33,423 nt of DNA from Gammaproteobacteria bacterium UBA7449 (GTDB lineage: Bacteria; Pseudomonadota; Gammaproteobacteria; Pseudomonadales; Pseudohongiellaceae): assembly GCA_002477465.1 (NCBI GenBank), contig DLPV01000019.1, positions 84,221 to 117,643 on the forward strand, read 5' to 3'. The translations under genes were made by a program, and so were the position numbers. The first letter of the stretch is position 1; every line of letters begins with the position of its first letter. Positions 1-7,748 of the stretch are shown here, in pieces. A model generated the notes under the pieces. That model did not search any database. It was given only the letters and a program-made list of their open reading frames with translations, and had not been told where the DNA came from.

Positions 1-1
1 C

Positions 2-829
2 GGTAAAAAATTTAAAAACAGTGATCAACCCTGCCAGGCAGAACTGGCAGACAAGTTTGTCTATTATCAGCAGTCGGTGCAGGAGCCTGACCACGAAATT
101 GAAGTGTTCGACCAAATCTATCGCGAAGCCTTCAAGTCTAAAGCGCTTACTCTGCGTGAAGATTTCTGTGGCACCTTTGCGGTCTCCTGTGAATGGGTCA
201 AATCTGATAAGGATCGCAAGGCACTTGGTATCGATATCTGTCCCGACACGCTGCAGTGGGGCGTGGAAAATAACCTCGGCAAGCTCAAGCCGAAAGTGGC
301 TGAGCGGGTTGAAGTGCTGGAGCAGGATGTGCGGACCAAGACTACGCCTCAGGTCGATATATTGGCAGCACAGAATTTCTCGTTCTGGATTTTCAAGACC
401 CGGGAAGAGGTGGTGAACTATTTCAGGATAGCTTATGAAAATCTGAACGATAAAGGCATCATGATCATGGACATGATGGGAGGCAAGGAATGTTATGCCT
501 CTGATGTCACTGATAAGCGCACCATTGTGAAGGGCAAGAAAGGATTCAAGTATCACTGGGAGCAGGCCTACTTTAATCCTGTTAACGCAGATTGCTCGTT
601 CTACATTCATTTCAAGTTTGGCGATGGCAGCAAGATCGAAAAAGCCTTCGAGTATCACTGGCGCTTCTGGACTATTGTTGAGGTCAGGGAAATGCTGGCG
701 GAAGCGGGATTTTCAAAGAGCCTGGTGTACTGGGACGTTGCGGATGAAGATGAGGATGCCGACTGGCAATCGGTGGATGAAGCGCCAAATGATGACAGCT
801 GGTTGAGCTACGTGGTCGGCATAAAGTAG
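2..829 (+). CDS. Class I SAM-dependent methyltransferase (5' end cut by window edge)
   Basis: The reading frame is open from base 2, so the true start lies outside the window; the GTG at 77 is only an internal codon. About 275 residues are visible. A Rossmann-type methyltransferase core can be read: an LREDFCGTF segment in place of motif I, then ALGIDICPDT with the acidic residue at the end of strand 2, then a DILAAQNFSFW segment at motif IV. The C-terminal third is rich in aromatic and acidic residues and ends in DDSWLSYVVGIK. The substrate cannot be told from sequence. No signal peptide or membrane segment is visible, so it is probably cytoplasmic. It converges on the DUF6482-like gene across a 73-bp gap. 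The methyltransferase fold is fairly secure, the substrate unknown. Confidence 0.8.
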   Translation, partial: GKKFKNSDQPCQAELADKFVYYQQSVQEPDHEIEVFDQIYREAFKSKALTLREDFCGTFAVSCEWVKSDKDRKALGIDICPDTLQWGVENNLGKLKPKVAERVEVLEQDVRTKTTPQVDILAAQNFSFWIFKTREEVVNYFRIAYENLNDKGIMIMDMMGGKECYASDVTDKRTIVKGKKGFKYHWEQAYFNPVNADCSFYIHFKFGDGSKIEKAFEYHWRFWTIVEVREMLAEAGFSKSLVYWDVADEDEDADWQSVDEAPNDDSWLSYVVGIK

Positions 830-902
830 TCGCTGGCTTTAAAGCAGGCACCAGCAAACAAGACAAATCTTCGGGATCCGAACGCAATCGGAACCAATGG
901 GG

Positions 903-1238
903 CTAATGAAAGGACTCATCCCCGCTAGCATCATAGGCGTAGGCTTCACCGCCAATCAGCACTTCCAGGGTATTATCTGTTTGTTCTTCGGAGAGACCGA
1001 TCATCTCGTCGTAGGGACTCTGGTGCCTCAGCACCATTTTTCCAATCACCAAGCCTTTAAATTTTGCTTGCAGCGATAGCTTGTTGAAAGACTTCAGGAA
1101 GTCGCCCTTGTCATCGGTAACATAGCGCTCTTCGCTATCCAGAATTACTGAGACCAGGTAGAGACTCTGATCATGGCAATGCAACATCACTTTTTCAATG
1201 AAGCTGCGTTTGCGCAGTTCGGATAGTTTGATTTTCAT
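903..1238 (-). CDS. DUF6482-like small protein
   Basis: A 111-residue protein counted from the ATG at 1238. An upstream in-frame GTG at 1289 would add 17 residues, but the ATG version starts with MKIKLSELRKR, a more natural beginning. No strong Shine-Dalgarno sequence precedes either start. The middle has an SLYLVSVIL strand and a YDEMIGL motif that resembles the conserved HDEMCGL-type motif I recall from DUF6482 proteins of Pseudomonas and relatives. Function of that family is unknown to me. The protein is soluble, charged and has no export signal. It stands alone, convergent with the methyltransferase and in the same direction as marR, with 156 bp between them. Confidence 0.65.
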   Translation of the reverse strand: MKIKLSELRKRSFIEKVMLHCHDQSLYLVSVILDSEERYVTDDKGDFLKSFNKLSLQAKFKGLVIGKMVLRHQSPYDEMIGLSEEQTDNTLEVLIGGEAYAYDASGDESFH

Positions 1239-1394
1239 GCTGCGATATCTTGATTTGATCTTTGAATAGATTACGTGCCACGAAGTCACTTGGACTTATC
1301 CAAAATCCAAAAAATAGTGTTTCTGACGCGGTGACCTCCAAGAGTTCACCATAGACGATTCAGTACTTTCTGCCTTAAGTATTTCTCGATTGCC

Positions 1395-1868
1395 TTAGTC
1401 ACCGAGCTGCCTGGCGTGTTCATAAAGGCGATCCACCAGTTTGCTAAAAGCCCCGGTTTCTTCCGCGTTGAAACAGTTCGGCAATTCTTTCTCCATGTCG
1501 TAAGCAATTGGCACAATCTCATCGTAGACGGATTGGTCGGTCTTGGAGAGTTTGAGCATTGAGCGCCGTTTGTCTGCAGGATCTCTCTCCCGGTTTCGCA
1601 GATTTCGATTGAGCAGCTTGCTGATGGCGCGACTTAGGATCAGTTTCTCGATTTGGGTTTTGTTGGAAACTTCGTCGGCTGAGATGCCCGGGTATTCCCC
1701 CAGCACCGCCATAATGCGCCACTCGGTGACGGAGATCGCGAACTTGTCACCGTAGGTCTGGGCGATGCGCATGCTCACCCGGCTGGACAGAATTGATAGG
1801 CGGCAGTGCAGGTAGCGCTCCAGGGTGAGTGTGCGGCGATCGGTATTCTTCTTAGTCATTAATTTCAT
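1395..1868 (-). CDS. MarR-family transcriptional regulator
   Basis: A 157-residue winged-helix regulator. The core reads from an N-terminal dimerisation helix (LERYLHCRLSIL) through VTEWRIMAVLGEYPGISADEV and the recognition helix region (KLILSRAISKLLNRN) to the wing (RERDPADKRRSMLKLS), with the DxRR signature of MarR proteins. Start is at ATG 1868 or ATG 1859; both are near the usual MarR N-terminus. The frame stays open to 1964, but that extension is encoded by the antisense of a fumarylacetoacetate hydrolase remnant and is unlikely to be real. MarR members such as HpaR repress 4-hydroxyphenylacetate genes, so this protein may control the neighbouring catabolic genes; that link is inference from position. 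It lies 240 bp downstream of the aldehyde dehydrogenase gene. Confidence 0.88.
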   Translation of the reverse strand: MKLMTKKNTDRRTLTLERYLHCRLSILSSRVSMRIAQTYGDKFAISVTEWRIMAVLGEYPGISADEVSNKTQIEKLILSRAISKLLNRNLRNRERDPADKRRSMLKLSKTDQSVYDEIVPIAYDMEKELPNCFNAEETGAFSKLVDRLYEHARQLGD

Positions 1869-2077
1869 CGGGCACCGTATCCAATACTGATCGCAGCAGC
1901 GGTTCTTACTGCCTTGCAGAGGTGCGAATGCTTGAAATTCTGAATAAAGGGGAAGCGAAGACACCGTTTCTGGAGTTTGGTGATGAGGCGCGTATCACAA
2001 TGCAGGACGAGACTGGTCGCAATATCTTTGGTGATATCCGCCAGAAATTGCAGCAGTATCAAAGCTCACAGAGTTAG
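1856..2077 (+). pseudogene. 3' remnant of a fumarylacetoacetate hydrolase (FAA hydrolase family) gene
   Basis: In plus frame from 1856 (preceded by a TAG at 1853) to the TAG at 2075-2077 the sequence encodes about 73 residues matching the C-terminal end of the ~330-residue FAA hydrolases of tyrosine catabolism: SSGTVSNTDR, then YCLAEVRMLEIL, then KTPFLEFGDEARITM and GRNIFGDIRQKL. In intact family members these blocks are IGSGTVSN, CIAEVRM, TPFMKFGD and SIFGAIDQ. Nothing of the N-terminal ~250 residues exists upstream, where the minus-strand marR gene begins instead. The homology starts within a few bases of the marR start codons, marking a deletion or recombination junction. The remnant has no start codon suited to the family. 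Confidence in the family is good; the event that removed the rest is inference. Confidence 0.75.
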
Positions 2078-2108
2078 TCGCAGGCTTGCTCGCGCAGTCA
2101 TTAACTGC

Positions 2109-3566
2109 TTAGCGATCGATACCACCCATGGAATGGAACTTGGTTTCGAAGAAATCCACGATGCCTTCCTTGCCGCCCTCTGAACCGATGCCGGATTGCT
2201 TCCAGCCTCCAAACGGTGCCACATCTGTAGAGAACACGCCGGAGTTGGAGCAGACAATGCCGTACTCTAACGCCTCCGCAACGCGCATGACGCGCCCCAC
2301 ATCCCGGGAAAAGAAATAGGCAGCCAGGCCGGAGTCAGTCGCGTTGGCCTTGCTGATGACTTCACCTTCACTGCTAAAAGACTGGACAGCGGCAATCGGG
2401 CCGAAAATCTCACTTGAGACCAGTTCCATATCATCGCTCACTGAGTCCATTAGAGTAGGCTGGAAAAACAGGCCGCCCAGTTCGTGCCGGCTGCCGCCGA
2501 GCAGTACCTGTGCACCCTTGGCTGTGGCATCAGCCAACAGGCGTTCCATTTTGCTTACCGCCTGCTCATTGATCATTGGGCCAATCACCGCGCCGTCTTC
2601 GAAACCGTCAGCGACTTTCATCGTGGCAATAGCTTCTCTTAGTCTGGCGGTGAAGTTCTCTGCTATTGCTTCCTGTACATAGATTCGATTGGTGCAGACA
2701 CAGGTCTGGCCGCAATTACGAAATTTGGTCGCAACACAATGGGTGACAGCTTCATCGAGATCGGCATCATCGAATACGATAAATGGTGCGTTGCCGCCAA
2801 GCTCCAGCGAAACCTTTTTAACCGAGCTCGCACACTGACGCATCAGCAGTTTGCCCACTGCCGTTGAGCCGGTAAAAGTAAACTTCCCAACCTTCGAGTG
2901 TTGAGTGAGCACCTCGCCAATGCCCTGGCTGTCACTTCCTGCCACCACATTAAGTACACCGGTCGGTATGCCGGCTCGCTGCGCCAGTTCGCACAAGGCC
3001 AGTGCCGACAGTGGCGTGCCTGGATCTGGCTTGATGACAATGGTGCAACCGGCTGCAAGCGCCGGAGCTGCTTTTCGCGTAATCATGGCGGTAGGGAAAT
3101 TCCAGGGCGTTATTGCACCGACCACGCCAACCGGTTGTTTATAGGTCTGCAAGCGGCGTTCCGGTGAAATGGTTGGGATAGTATCGCCGTAAACTCGCTT
3201 GCCTTCTTCGGCATAGAACTCAATGAAGCTGGCACCGTAGTTGATCTCGCCAATGGCTTCAGCCAAAGGTTTACCCTGTTCCCAGGTCATCAAGGCGCCA
3301 AGATCTTCGGCATTTTCAAGGATCAGGTCGTGCCAGCGCCGCAATATCGCCCCGCGCTCTTTGGCAGTGACTTTTTTCCAACTGGCAAAGCTTCGATGTG
3401 CAGCTTCAACAGCGCGTTCGGCATCCTGTCGAGTGCCATCGGCAACCGTAGCGATGGTCTCTGAATTCGCAGGATTCAGGACCGCGAGCGTGCGAGTGCC
3501 GCTTACCCATTCGCCGTCGATGAAGTTGGCTGACTTGATGAGATTTGAATCACGAAATGACGGCAT
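2109..3566 (-). CDS. gabD: NAD(P)-dependent succinate-semialdehyde dehydrogenase
   Basis: A 485-residue aldehyde dehydrogenase close in length to GabD (482). It would oxidise succinate semialdehyde to succinate, the last step needed after the HpaI aldolase releases that aldehyde. Visible motifs: ITPWNFP with the oxyanion Asn156, FTGSTAVGK near 231, LELGGNAP with the general base Glu255, the catalytic Cys289 in CGQTC, EIFGP and the terminal FGGWKQSGIG. The cofactor segment reads KPDPGTPL, with Asp where KPxE is commoner. Start ATG at 3564-3566 has AGGA about 8-9 bases upstream. It is cytoplasmic. It lies 72 bp downstream of the NRAMP-like gene, so the two may be cotranscribed. Other short-chain semialdehyde substrates are possible, but context favours succinate semialdehyde. 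Confidence 0.88.
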   Translation of the reverse strand: MPSFRDSNLIKSANFIDGEWVSGTRTLAVLNPANSETIATVADGTRQDAERAVEAAHRSFASWKKVTAKERGAILRRWHDLILENAEDLGALMTWEQGKPLAEAIGEINYGASFIEFYAEEGKRVYGDTIPTISPERRLQTYKQPVGVVGAITPWNFPTAMITRKAAPALAAGCTIVIKPDPGTPLSALALCELAQRAGIPTGVLNVVAGSDSQGIGEVLTQHSKVGKFTFTGSTAVGKLLMRQCASSVKKVSLELGGNAPFIVFDDADLDEAVTHCVATKFRNCGQTCVCTNRIYVQEAIAENFTARLREAIATMKVADGFEDGAVIGPMINEQAVSKMERLLADATAKGAQVLLGGSRHELGGLFFQPTLMDSVSDDMELVSSEIFGPIAAVQSFSSEGEVISKANATDSGLAAYFFSRDVGRVMRVAEALEYGIVCSNSGVFSTDVAPFGGWKQSGIGSEGGKEGIVDFFETKFHSMGGIDR

Positions 3567-3638
3567 GCTGGTTGTCCTGACTATAAATTTGCTACGGCGT
3601 CACTGTCGACGTTGTGATTTATACCTGACTATTGGTCA

Positions 3639-4889
3639 CTAGGCAAAGAGCCTGTAATAGGCATATACCGCCATCAACAGGAACAGGCTTACGATGCTGA
3701 CCATGCTCCAGATGCGAATCAACTGGCTGGGCTGCTTTTCCCGGGGGATTTCTTCGCTATAGATTGCGAGATGATTAAGTAGCGCCAGAAACGGTCCGAT
3801 GATAAAGACAATCACCGACGTCATGTCCATAAATGTGGCGAATGATTGCAGTAGCAGCCAGATCACCAGCAGCGCCGCGAGACTGAGAACAATCAGTACA
3901 ATATTGTAGAAGCGATCCGTACACCAATGCGGCCCAGGAAACAATTCACCGCCAATCGCCAACGCCATGCGAGTCATGCCGTCGGTTACCGTTAGCGCGG
4001 TAGACAGCATCACACAAAGCGCGGTGATGGCCATGATGTAATAGCTCCAGCCGCCTATGATAGAGGTGTAGACCTCCAGCAGCCTGCGCGCGAAGCCGGC
4101 GTTGTCAGGCGGCATCTCCACACCGCTTTCAAACAGCACTGCGGTGCCCAAAAACAGGAAGAAGATCGCCAGCACACAACTGGTAATGTAACCCACATTG
4201 AAATCGAAGCGGGATTCTTCCTTGGTTGCACGCCTACCTTCGCTTTCGGACCGGGCAACAGTCCAGAGAGATTGTAAAATCGAGGCATCGGTAGGAGAGG
4301 GCATAAAGCCTACCAGTGCCACGATAAAAAGTACTGTGGGACCATCAAACGTGGGTAGCGCGAAAGCGCTCAGGGACCAGTCCAGGCGATTTATCACCAA
4401 CAGCATGCAGAGCGTGGTCAGGATAGTAAATCCGACCACGATAGCTTTGATGACTCGTTCAAGCACCTTGTAGTGCCCGGTCATCAGCAGAACAGTCACC
4501 AGCACAAGCAGAATGAATACGCTCATTATTGGTCCAGTTTGAAAACCCAGGGCCACTTGCAGCAGCCCGGAGGTGAACAGGGAAACCGCAGCAATGATGA
4601 ACACCATGCTGAAAATCTGGCTGATAGAAAACAGCCCAAACACGAACCAGCCGCGTTCGCGGTAATTGACTACCAGGTTCTTCCCCGTGGCTGCAGCGTA
4701 TTCACCACCAAAGCGCAGACCGGGATATTTCATCAGACAGGCGAAGATCACTATCAGTACCATGCTAAGGCCGAATTCGGCACCGGCACTGGTCGCTTGC
4801 ACCAGGTGCGAGACGCCAACGGCAACGGCTGCATACAGCAGGCCCGGGCCCAGAGCGGCGAGTGCAACTTTAAGATTGAGATTTTTCAA
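3639..4889 (-). CDS. NRAMP-fold membrane transporter lacking canonical metal-site motifs
   Basis: A 416-residue integral membrane protein with about eleven hydrophobic segments, a typical length for NRAMP proteins. The first helix starts with GPGLLYAA, as in NRAMP transporters, but the DPGN metal-binding motif is replaced by residues around GVSHLVQATSAGA (25-37). In the sixth helix the MPH motif is replaced by MPSPTDAS (196-203). With the Asp, Asn and His ligands missing, manganese or iron transport of the usual kind is doubtful. It is divergent from hpaH across 201 bp and in tandem with gabD, so uptake of a substrate of the aromatic pathway, or of another ion, is possible but unproven. Fold assignment is good, substrate unknown. 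Confidence 0.8.
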   Translation of the reverse strand: MKNLNLKVALAALGPGLLYAAVAVGVSHLVQATSAGAEFGLSMVLIVIFACLMKYPGLRFGGEYAAATGKNLVVNYRERGWFVFGLFSISQIFSMVFIIAAVSLFTSGLLQVALGFQTGPIMSVFILLVLVTVLLMTGHYKVLERVIKAIVVGFTILTTLCMLLVINRLDWSLSAFALPTFDGPTVLFIVALVGFMPSPTDASILQSLWTVARSESEGRRATKEESRFDFNVGYITSCVLAIFFLFLGTAVLFESGVEMPPDNAGFARRLLEVYTSIIGGWSYYIMAITALCVMLSTALTVTDGMTRMALAIGGELFPGPHWCTDRFYNIVLIVLSLAALLVIWLLLQSFATFMDMTSVIVFIIGPFLALLNHLAIYSEEIPREKQPSQLIRIWSMVSIVSLFLLMAVYAYYRLFA

Positions 4890-4924
4890 TGGCTGAAATC
4901 AATTTACAGACGGGACGTTGAGGC

Positions 4925-4948
4925 TTGTCATTATTGTGGTTTGTCATT
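4925..4948. promoter_or_regulatory. Direct repeat TTGTCATT x2 in the divergent regulatory region
   Basis: TTGTCATT occurs at 4925-4932 and again at 4941-4948, a 16-bp step, inside the 201-bp space between the NRAMP-like gene and hpaH. Each repeat is followed by A/T-rich bases. The position, between two divergent catabolic genes, suits an activator or repressor site. No confident -35/-10 pair could be assigned to either direction. The assignment rests on position and repetition only. Confidence 0.3.
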
Positions 4949-5040
4949 TAAGAATCAGTGCTCGTCTTGAAAATCATGTTAGAGATGGTGTCAAACCGGG
5001 TCAAGCTTTACATTATCTGCTTGCTTTAAAAGGAAATATT

Positions 5041-5094
5041 ATGCACTTTCACTTTCCAAAGAACGAAACAACCTGGACCAAATTTTATTTGTGA
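5041..5094 (+). CDS. Candidate 17-residue leader peptide, rich in aromatic residues
   Basis: The ATG at 5041 is preceded by AAAAGGAAATATT, a good Shine-Dalgarno sequence at proper spacing. The frame encodes MHFHFPKNETTWTKFYL and ends at TGA 5092-5094, eight bases before the hpaH ATG. Five of seventeen residues are Phe, Trp or Tyr and two are His. The operon that follows degrades aromatic compounds derived from tyrosine or phenylalanine, so a leader that senses aromatic amino-acid supply, or simply translational coupling to hpaH, is conceivable. No clear attenuator hairpin was found in the short space. It could be a chance ORF. Confidence 0.35.
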   Translation: MHFHFPKNETTWTKFYL

Positions 5095-5102
5095 GTATCC
5101 GG

Positions 5103-5909
5103 ATGAGTATTTCCCAAGCCGACGCTGAAGAAGTTGCACAGCAGCTCGAACAGGCCGAACAGAGCCAGACCCAGATCCGGCATGTCTCCAGAAAATTTCC
5201 CAATATGGATATGGCGGACGCCTATGCCATCCAACGGGCCTGGGTGGCCCTCAAGTTTGCCGCTGGCCACAAACTGGTAGGCTGGAAGATTGGGCTTACC
5301 TCGCGAGCGATGCAGCGCGCTGCCGGCATCTCTGAACCAGACTACGGGCAACTGCTGGACAGCATGATTGCTGCCTCGGGTGCCAGACTTGATAGTACGA
5401 AGTTCATTGTGCCGCGGCTCGAAACTGAACTGGCGTTCAAACTCAAGTCTGCGCTTAAGGGGCCACACTGCAGCCTGACCGATGTGCTATCCGCGACCGA
5501 ATGGGTGATACCGGCATTAGAGTTGATTGATGCCCGCATAGAAATTGAGGACAAAGAATCCGGTGAGCGGCGCAAGGTATTGGACACGATTTCAGATAAC
5601 GCTGCCAATGCGGCAGTTATCCTCGGCGGTACGCCGGTGCGACCCGATGCCCTGGATCTGGCCAGGGTCAGCGCCACCCTGAGTCGCAACGAAGTGATCG
5701 AGGATTCCGGCGTGGCAGCGGCGGTGCTTGGTCATCCAGCCCAGGGGGTAGCCTGGCTGGCCAACAAGATTGCGACCCATGGCGAGCAGCTTGAAGCTGG
5801 CGCCCTGGTATTGAGCGGCTCCTTTACCAGTCCGGTAGCGGCGCGACCCGGCGACACGTTCTATGCAAACTACGGCGAGCTCGGTGTCATTACGATTGGA
5901 TTCGATTGA
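5103..5909 (+). CDS. hpaH: 2-oxo-hept-4-ene-1,7-dioate hydratase HpaH
   Basis: HpaH adds water to 2-oxohept-4-ene-1,7-dioate to give 4-hydroxy-2-oxoheptanedioate in homoprotocatechuate degradation. The 268-residue product lines up from end to end with E. coli HpaH (267): QLEQAEQSQTQIR near the N-terminus, GWKIGLTSRAMQ, ISEPDYGQLLD, FIVPRLETELAF with the metal-ligand glutamates, VIPALELIDARIE, DTISDNAANAAVILGG, HPAQGVAWLANK and SGSFTSPVAARPGDTF. I chose ATG 5103 because it matches the E. coli start; a GTG at 5091 in the same frame would add four residues and overlap the upstream mini-ORF. It is cytoplasmic, Mg-dependent by family, and its stop codon overlaps the hpaI start by one base. Confidence 0.93.
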   Translation: MSISQADAEEVAQQLEQAEQSQTQIRHVSRKFPNMDMADAYAIQRAWVALKFAAGHKLVGWKIGLTSRAMQRAAGISEPDYGQLLDSMIAASGARLDSTKFIVPRLETELAFKLKSALKGPHCSLTDVLSATEWVIPALELIDARIEIEDKESGERRKVLDTISDNAANAAVILGGTPVRPDALDLARVSATLSRNEVIEDSGVAAAVLGHPAQGVAWLANKIATHGEQLEAGALVLSGSFTSPVAARPGDTFYANYGELGVITIGFD

Positions 5910-6682
5910 TGTTTGATGCACTGATAAACAAGTCTATTCAGCCACCATTGGCGCAAGAGGCGAGCCTAATTGGCGCCTGGTTGAACCTGGCTTCTTCGCT
6001 GGTTGCCGAGGCGGTTGCGGCAATTGGCTTCGACTGGCTATTGATTGATGCCGAACACGGCCCTAATGATGTGCCGTCCGTATTGGCCCAGCTTCAAGCA
6101 GTAGGTGCCTATCCCGCTGTTCCTGTCGTGCGGATTCCGAATCACGATGCCGCTTTAATCAAGCGCTACCTGGATATAGGAGCCCATAACCTGTTGGTGC
6201 CCATGGTTGATACTGCTAAGCAGGCAACTGCAATTGTTCAGGCGAGTCGCTACCCGACTGCCGGCATACGCGGCGCTGGTGCGGGTTTGGCCCGGGCTTC
6301 CTGCTGGTCGCTTAACAGTTCTTACCTGGAATCTGCGGACACAAGTGTGCGTGTTATTGCGCAGATAGAGACCGAGCGGGGCTTACAGAACCTGAAAGAA
6401 ATAATGAGAGTTGATGGCATTGATGCGGTGTTCTTCGGGCCTGCTGACATCGCTGCATCGAAGGGTTTGTTGGGCAAAGCGGACGATTTCGCGGTTCAGC
6501 AAGCAGTTCTGGAGGGGATCGAAACCGCCGGGGCTGCGAACATGCCAAGCGGGGTGTTCTCAGGCGATAAGGCGTTCATGAAGCAATGTGAAAGCGCCGG
6601 CGCACGCTTGCTTGGGGTAACATCAGACGTCAGTTTGCTAGTTTCAAACGGCAAGCGTGTGCTGTCCGCGTATCGAAGTTGA
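5909..6682 (+). CDS. hpaI: 4-hydroxy-2-oxoheptanedioate aldolase HpaI
   Basis: HpaI is a class II aldolase that splits 4-hydroxy-2-oxoheptanedioate into pyruvate and succinate semialdehyde. The 257-residue protein carries the expected active-site set, each five positions later than in E. coli HpaI: Asp47 and His50 in IDAEHGPND, Arg75 in VVRIP, the metal ligands Glu154 in AQIETERG and Asp180 in FFGPADIA. The specificity loop GAGAGLARAS (122-131) also matches. The ATG at 5909 shares one base with the hpaH TGA, so translation is probably coupled; a TTG three bases earlier is unlikely. The succinate semialdehyde made here is the substrate of the aldehyde dehydrogenase at 2.1-3.6 kb. The gene converges on the ketopantoate-reductase-like gene across 48 bp. 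Confidence 0.93.
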   Translation: MFDALINKSIQPPLAQEASLIGAWLNLASSLVAEAVAAIGFDWLLIDAEHGPNDVPSVLAQLQAVGAYPAVPVVRIPNHDAALIKRYLDIGAHNLLVPMVDTAKQATAIVQASRYPTAGIRGAGAGLARASCWSLNSSYLESADTSVRVIAQIETERGLQNLKEIMRVDGIDAVFFGPADIAASKGLLGKADDFAVQQAVLEGIETAGAANMPSGVFSGDKAFMKQCESAGARLLGVTSDVSLLVSNGKRVLSAYRS

Positions 6683-6730
6683 TCCTGTCAGGCATTTCCA
6701 ATTCATTCAGGAATTGCTTAAGAGGCCGCA

Positions 6731-7699
6731 TTACTGTCTGGCCGCATTGAATACCCGCATTAAACCCAGCAAGTAACCCAGTGACGGCGTGGCTATCCCG
6801 GCCATGCGGGCGATTTCCTGTGGCGCTTCCAACAATGCACTGATCTCCAACTGACGACCAGCCTCAGCATCCTGCAGCATCGAAGTCTTGAAGGCACCCA
6901 GCCTGCGGGTGATGGCGTGGCGATCATCCGGTGACTGGGAGATATGGCACCCTATAGCTGAACCGATTGCAGCAGCCTCATCCATAATGGCGGAAGCAAA
7001 AGCACGGGCATTAGGATCATCCAGAATCAGATCACAGGTGGCACCAGTTAGTGCCGAGATAGGATTCATAGTCATATTGCCCCACAGCTTGTACCAGATG
7101 TCATAGCGAATACTCTCGGCTATGGTGACAGTGAAGCCGGCCGTAGCCAGTGCATCGTGAACCAGCTGGATTCGAGCCGCATCAATTTCTGTGACTGCTC
7201 CGATTATCAGGCCGTTACCCATGACGTGGCGCACGCTGCCTGGTTGTTCAACTAAACATGACGCATGGACCACGCCACCAACTACCTGCTCCACCGGTAA
7301 ATACTCGGCGCATTTACCTTCGGGGTCCACTGAGCGCAGCGGTTGCCGCGCCAACTCACCATCAGCGGTTTCAAGAAACCACCAGGGCACACCATTCATT
7401 GCCGGCAATAGCAGGGAATTCGAATCGATCATGGCGTGGGCCGATTCCGCGGCAGCGGGCAGGTCCTGACTCTTGACGGTGAATATGACGAGGTCCTGGA
7501 TGCCAAGCGCAGAAGCGTCGTTACTCACCTGTACCCGGGCATTGAGGCTGTCCTCACAGGAATACACTGTGACGCCAGCCGCGCGAATTGCTTCCAGGTT
7601 TTTGCCCCGCGCCAGCACGCTGACATTAATGCCGGCCTGAGCCAATCGCCCCGCTAGCCAGAGCCCTATTGCACCCGCTCCCACAATTCCCACATTCAT
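6731..7699 (-). CDS. 2-dehydropantoate 2-reductase (PanE/ApbA) family protein
   Basis: A 322-residue NADP-dependent oxidoreductase. The N-terminus has the dinucleotide motif GAGAIGLWLAGRLAQAG (7-23), followed by VFSVKSQ-like FTVKSQDL and the AMNGVPWW segment. The C-terminal helical domain has YDIWYKLWGNMTMNPISALTG, which holds the catalytic Lys and Asn positions of ketopantoate reductases. The real substrate is uncertain: as the last gene of the hpaE-hpaD-hpaG unit (49 bp behind hpaG) it may reduce a 2-oxo acid of that pathway or of its peripheral substrates rather than make pantoate. Start ATG 7697-7699 has AGGT about 8 bases upstream. It is a soluble cytoplasmic enzyme. Fold is secure, role is inference. 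Confidence 0.85.
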   Translation of the reverse strand: MNVGIVGAGAIGLWLAGRLAQAGINVSVLARGKNLEAIRAAGVTVYSCEDSLNARVQVSNDASALGIQDLVIFTVKSQDLPAAAESAHAMIDSNSLLLPAMNGVPWWFLETADGELARQPLRSVDPEGKCAEYLPVEQVVGGVVHASCLVEQPGSVRHVMGNGLIIGAVTEIDAARIQLVHDALATAGFTVTIAESIRYDIWYKLWGNMTMNPISALTGATCDLILDDPNARAFASAIMDEAAAIGSAIGCHISQSPDDRHAITRRLGAFKTSMLQDAEAGRQLEISALLEAPQEIARMAGIATPSLGYLLGLMRVFNAARQ

Positions 7700-7748
7700 G
7701 ACTATTTACCTATCTATTCCTGTCCAGTCTATTACTGCCTGTTCATCC

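Noticed and set aside
1869..1964. N-terminal extension of the MarR protein by 32 residues
   Set aside because: It is the antisense of the fumarylacetoacetate hydrolase remnant and does not resemble MarR N-termini.
4473..4970. 165-codon open frame on the plus strand over the NRAMP-like gene
   Set aside because: It is antisense to a clear membrane protein gene, rich in Gln and His as expected for the complement of hydrophobic codons, and has no family resemblance.
6699..6716. Inverted repeat CAATTC/GAATTG between hpaI and the ketopantoate-reductase-like gene, considered as terminator
   Set aside because: A/T-rich six-pair stem without a T run on either side; too weak to call.
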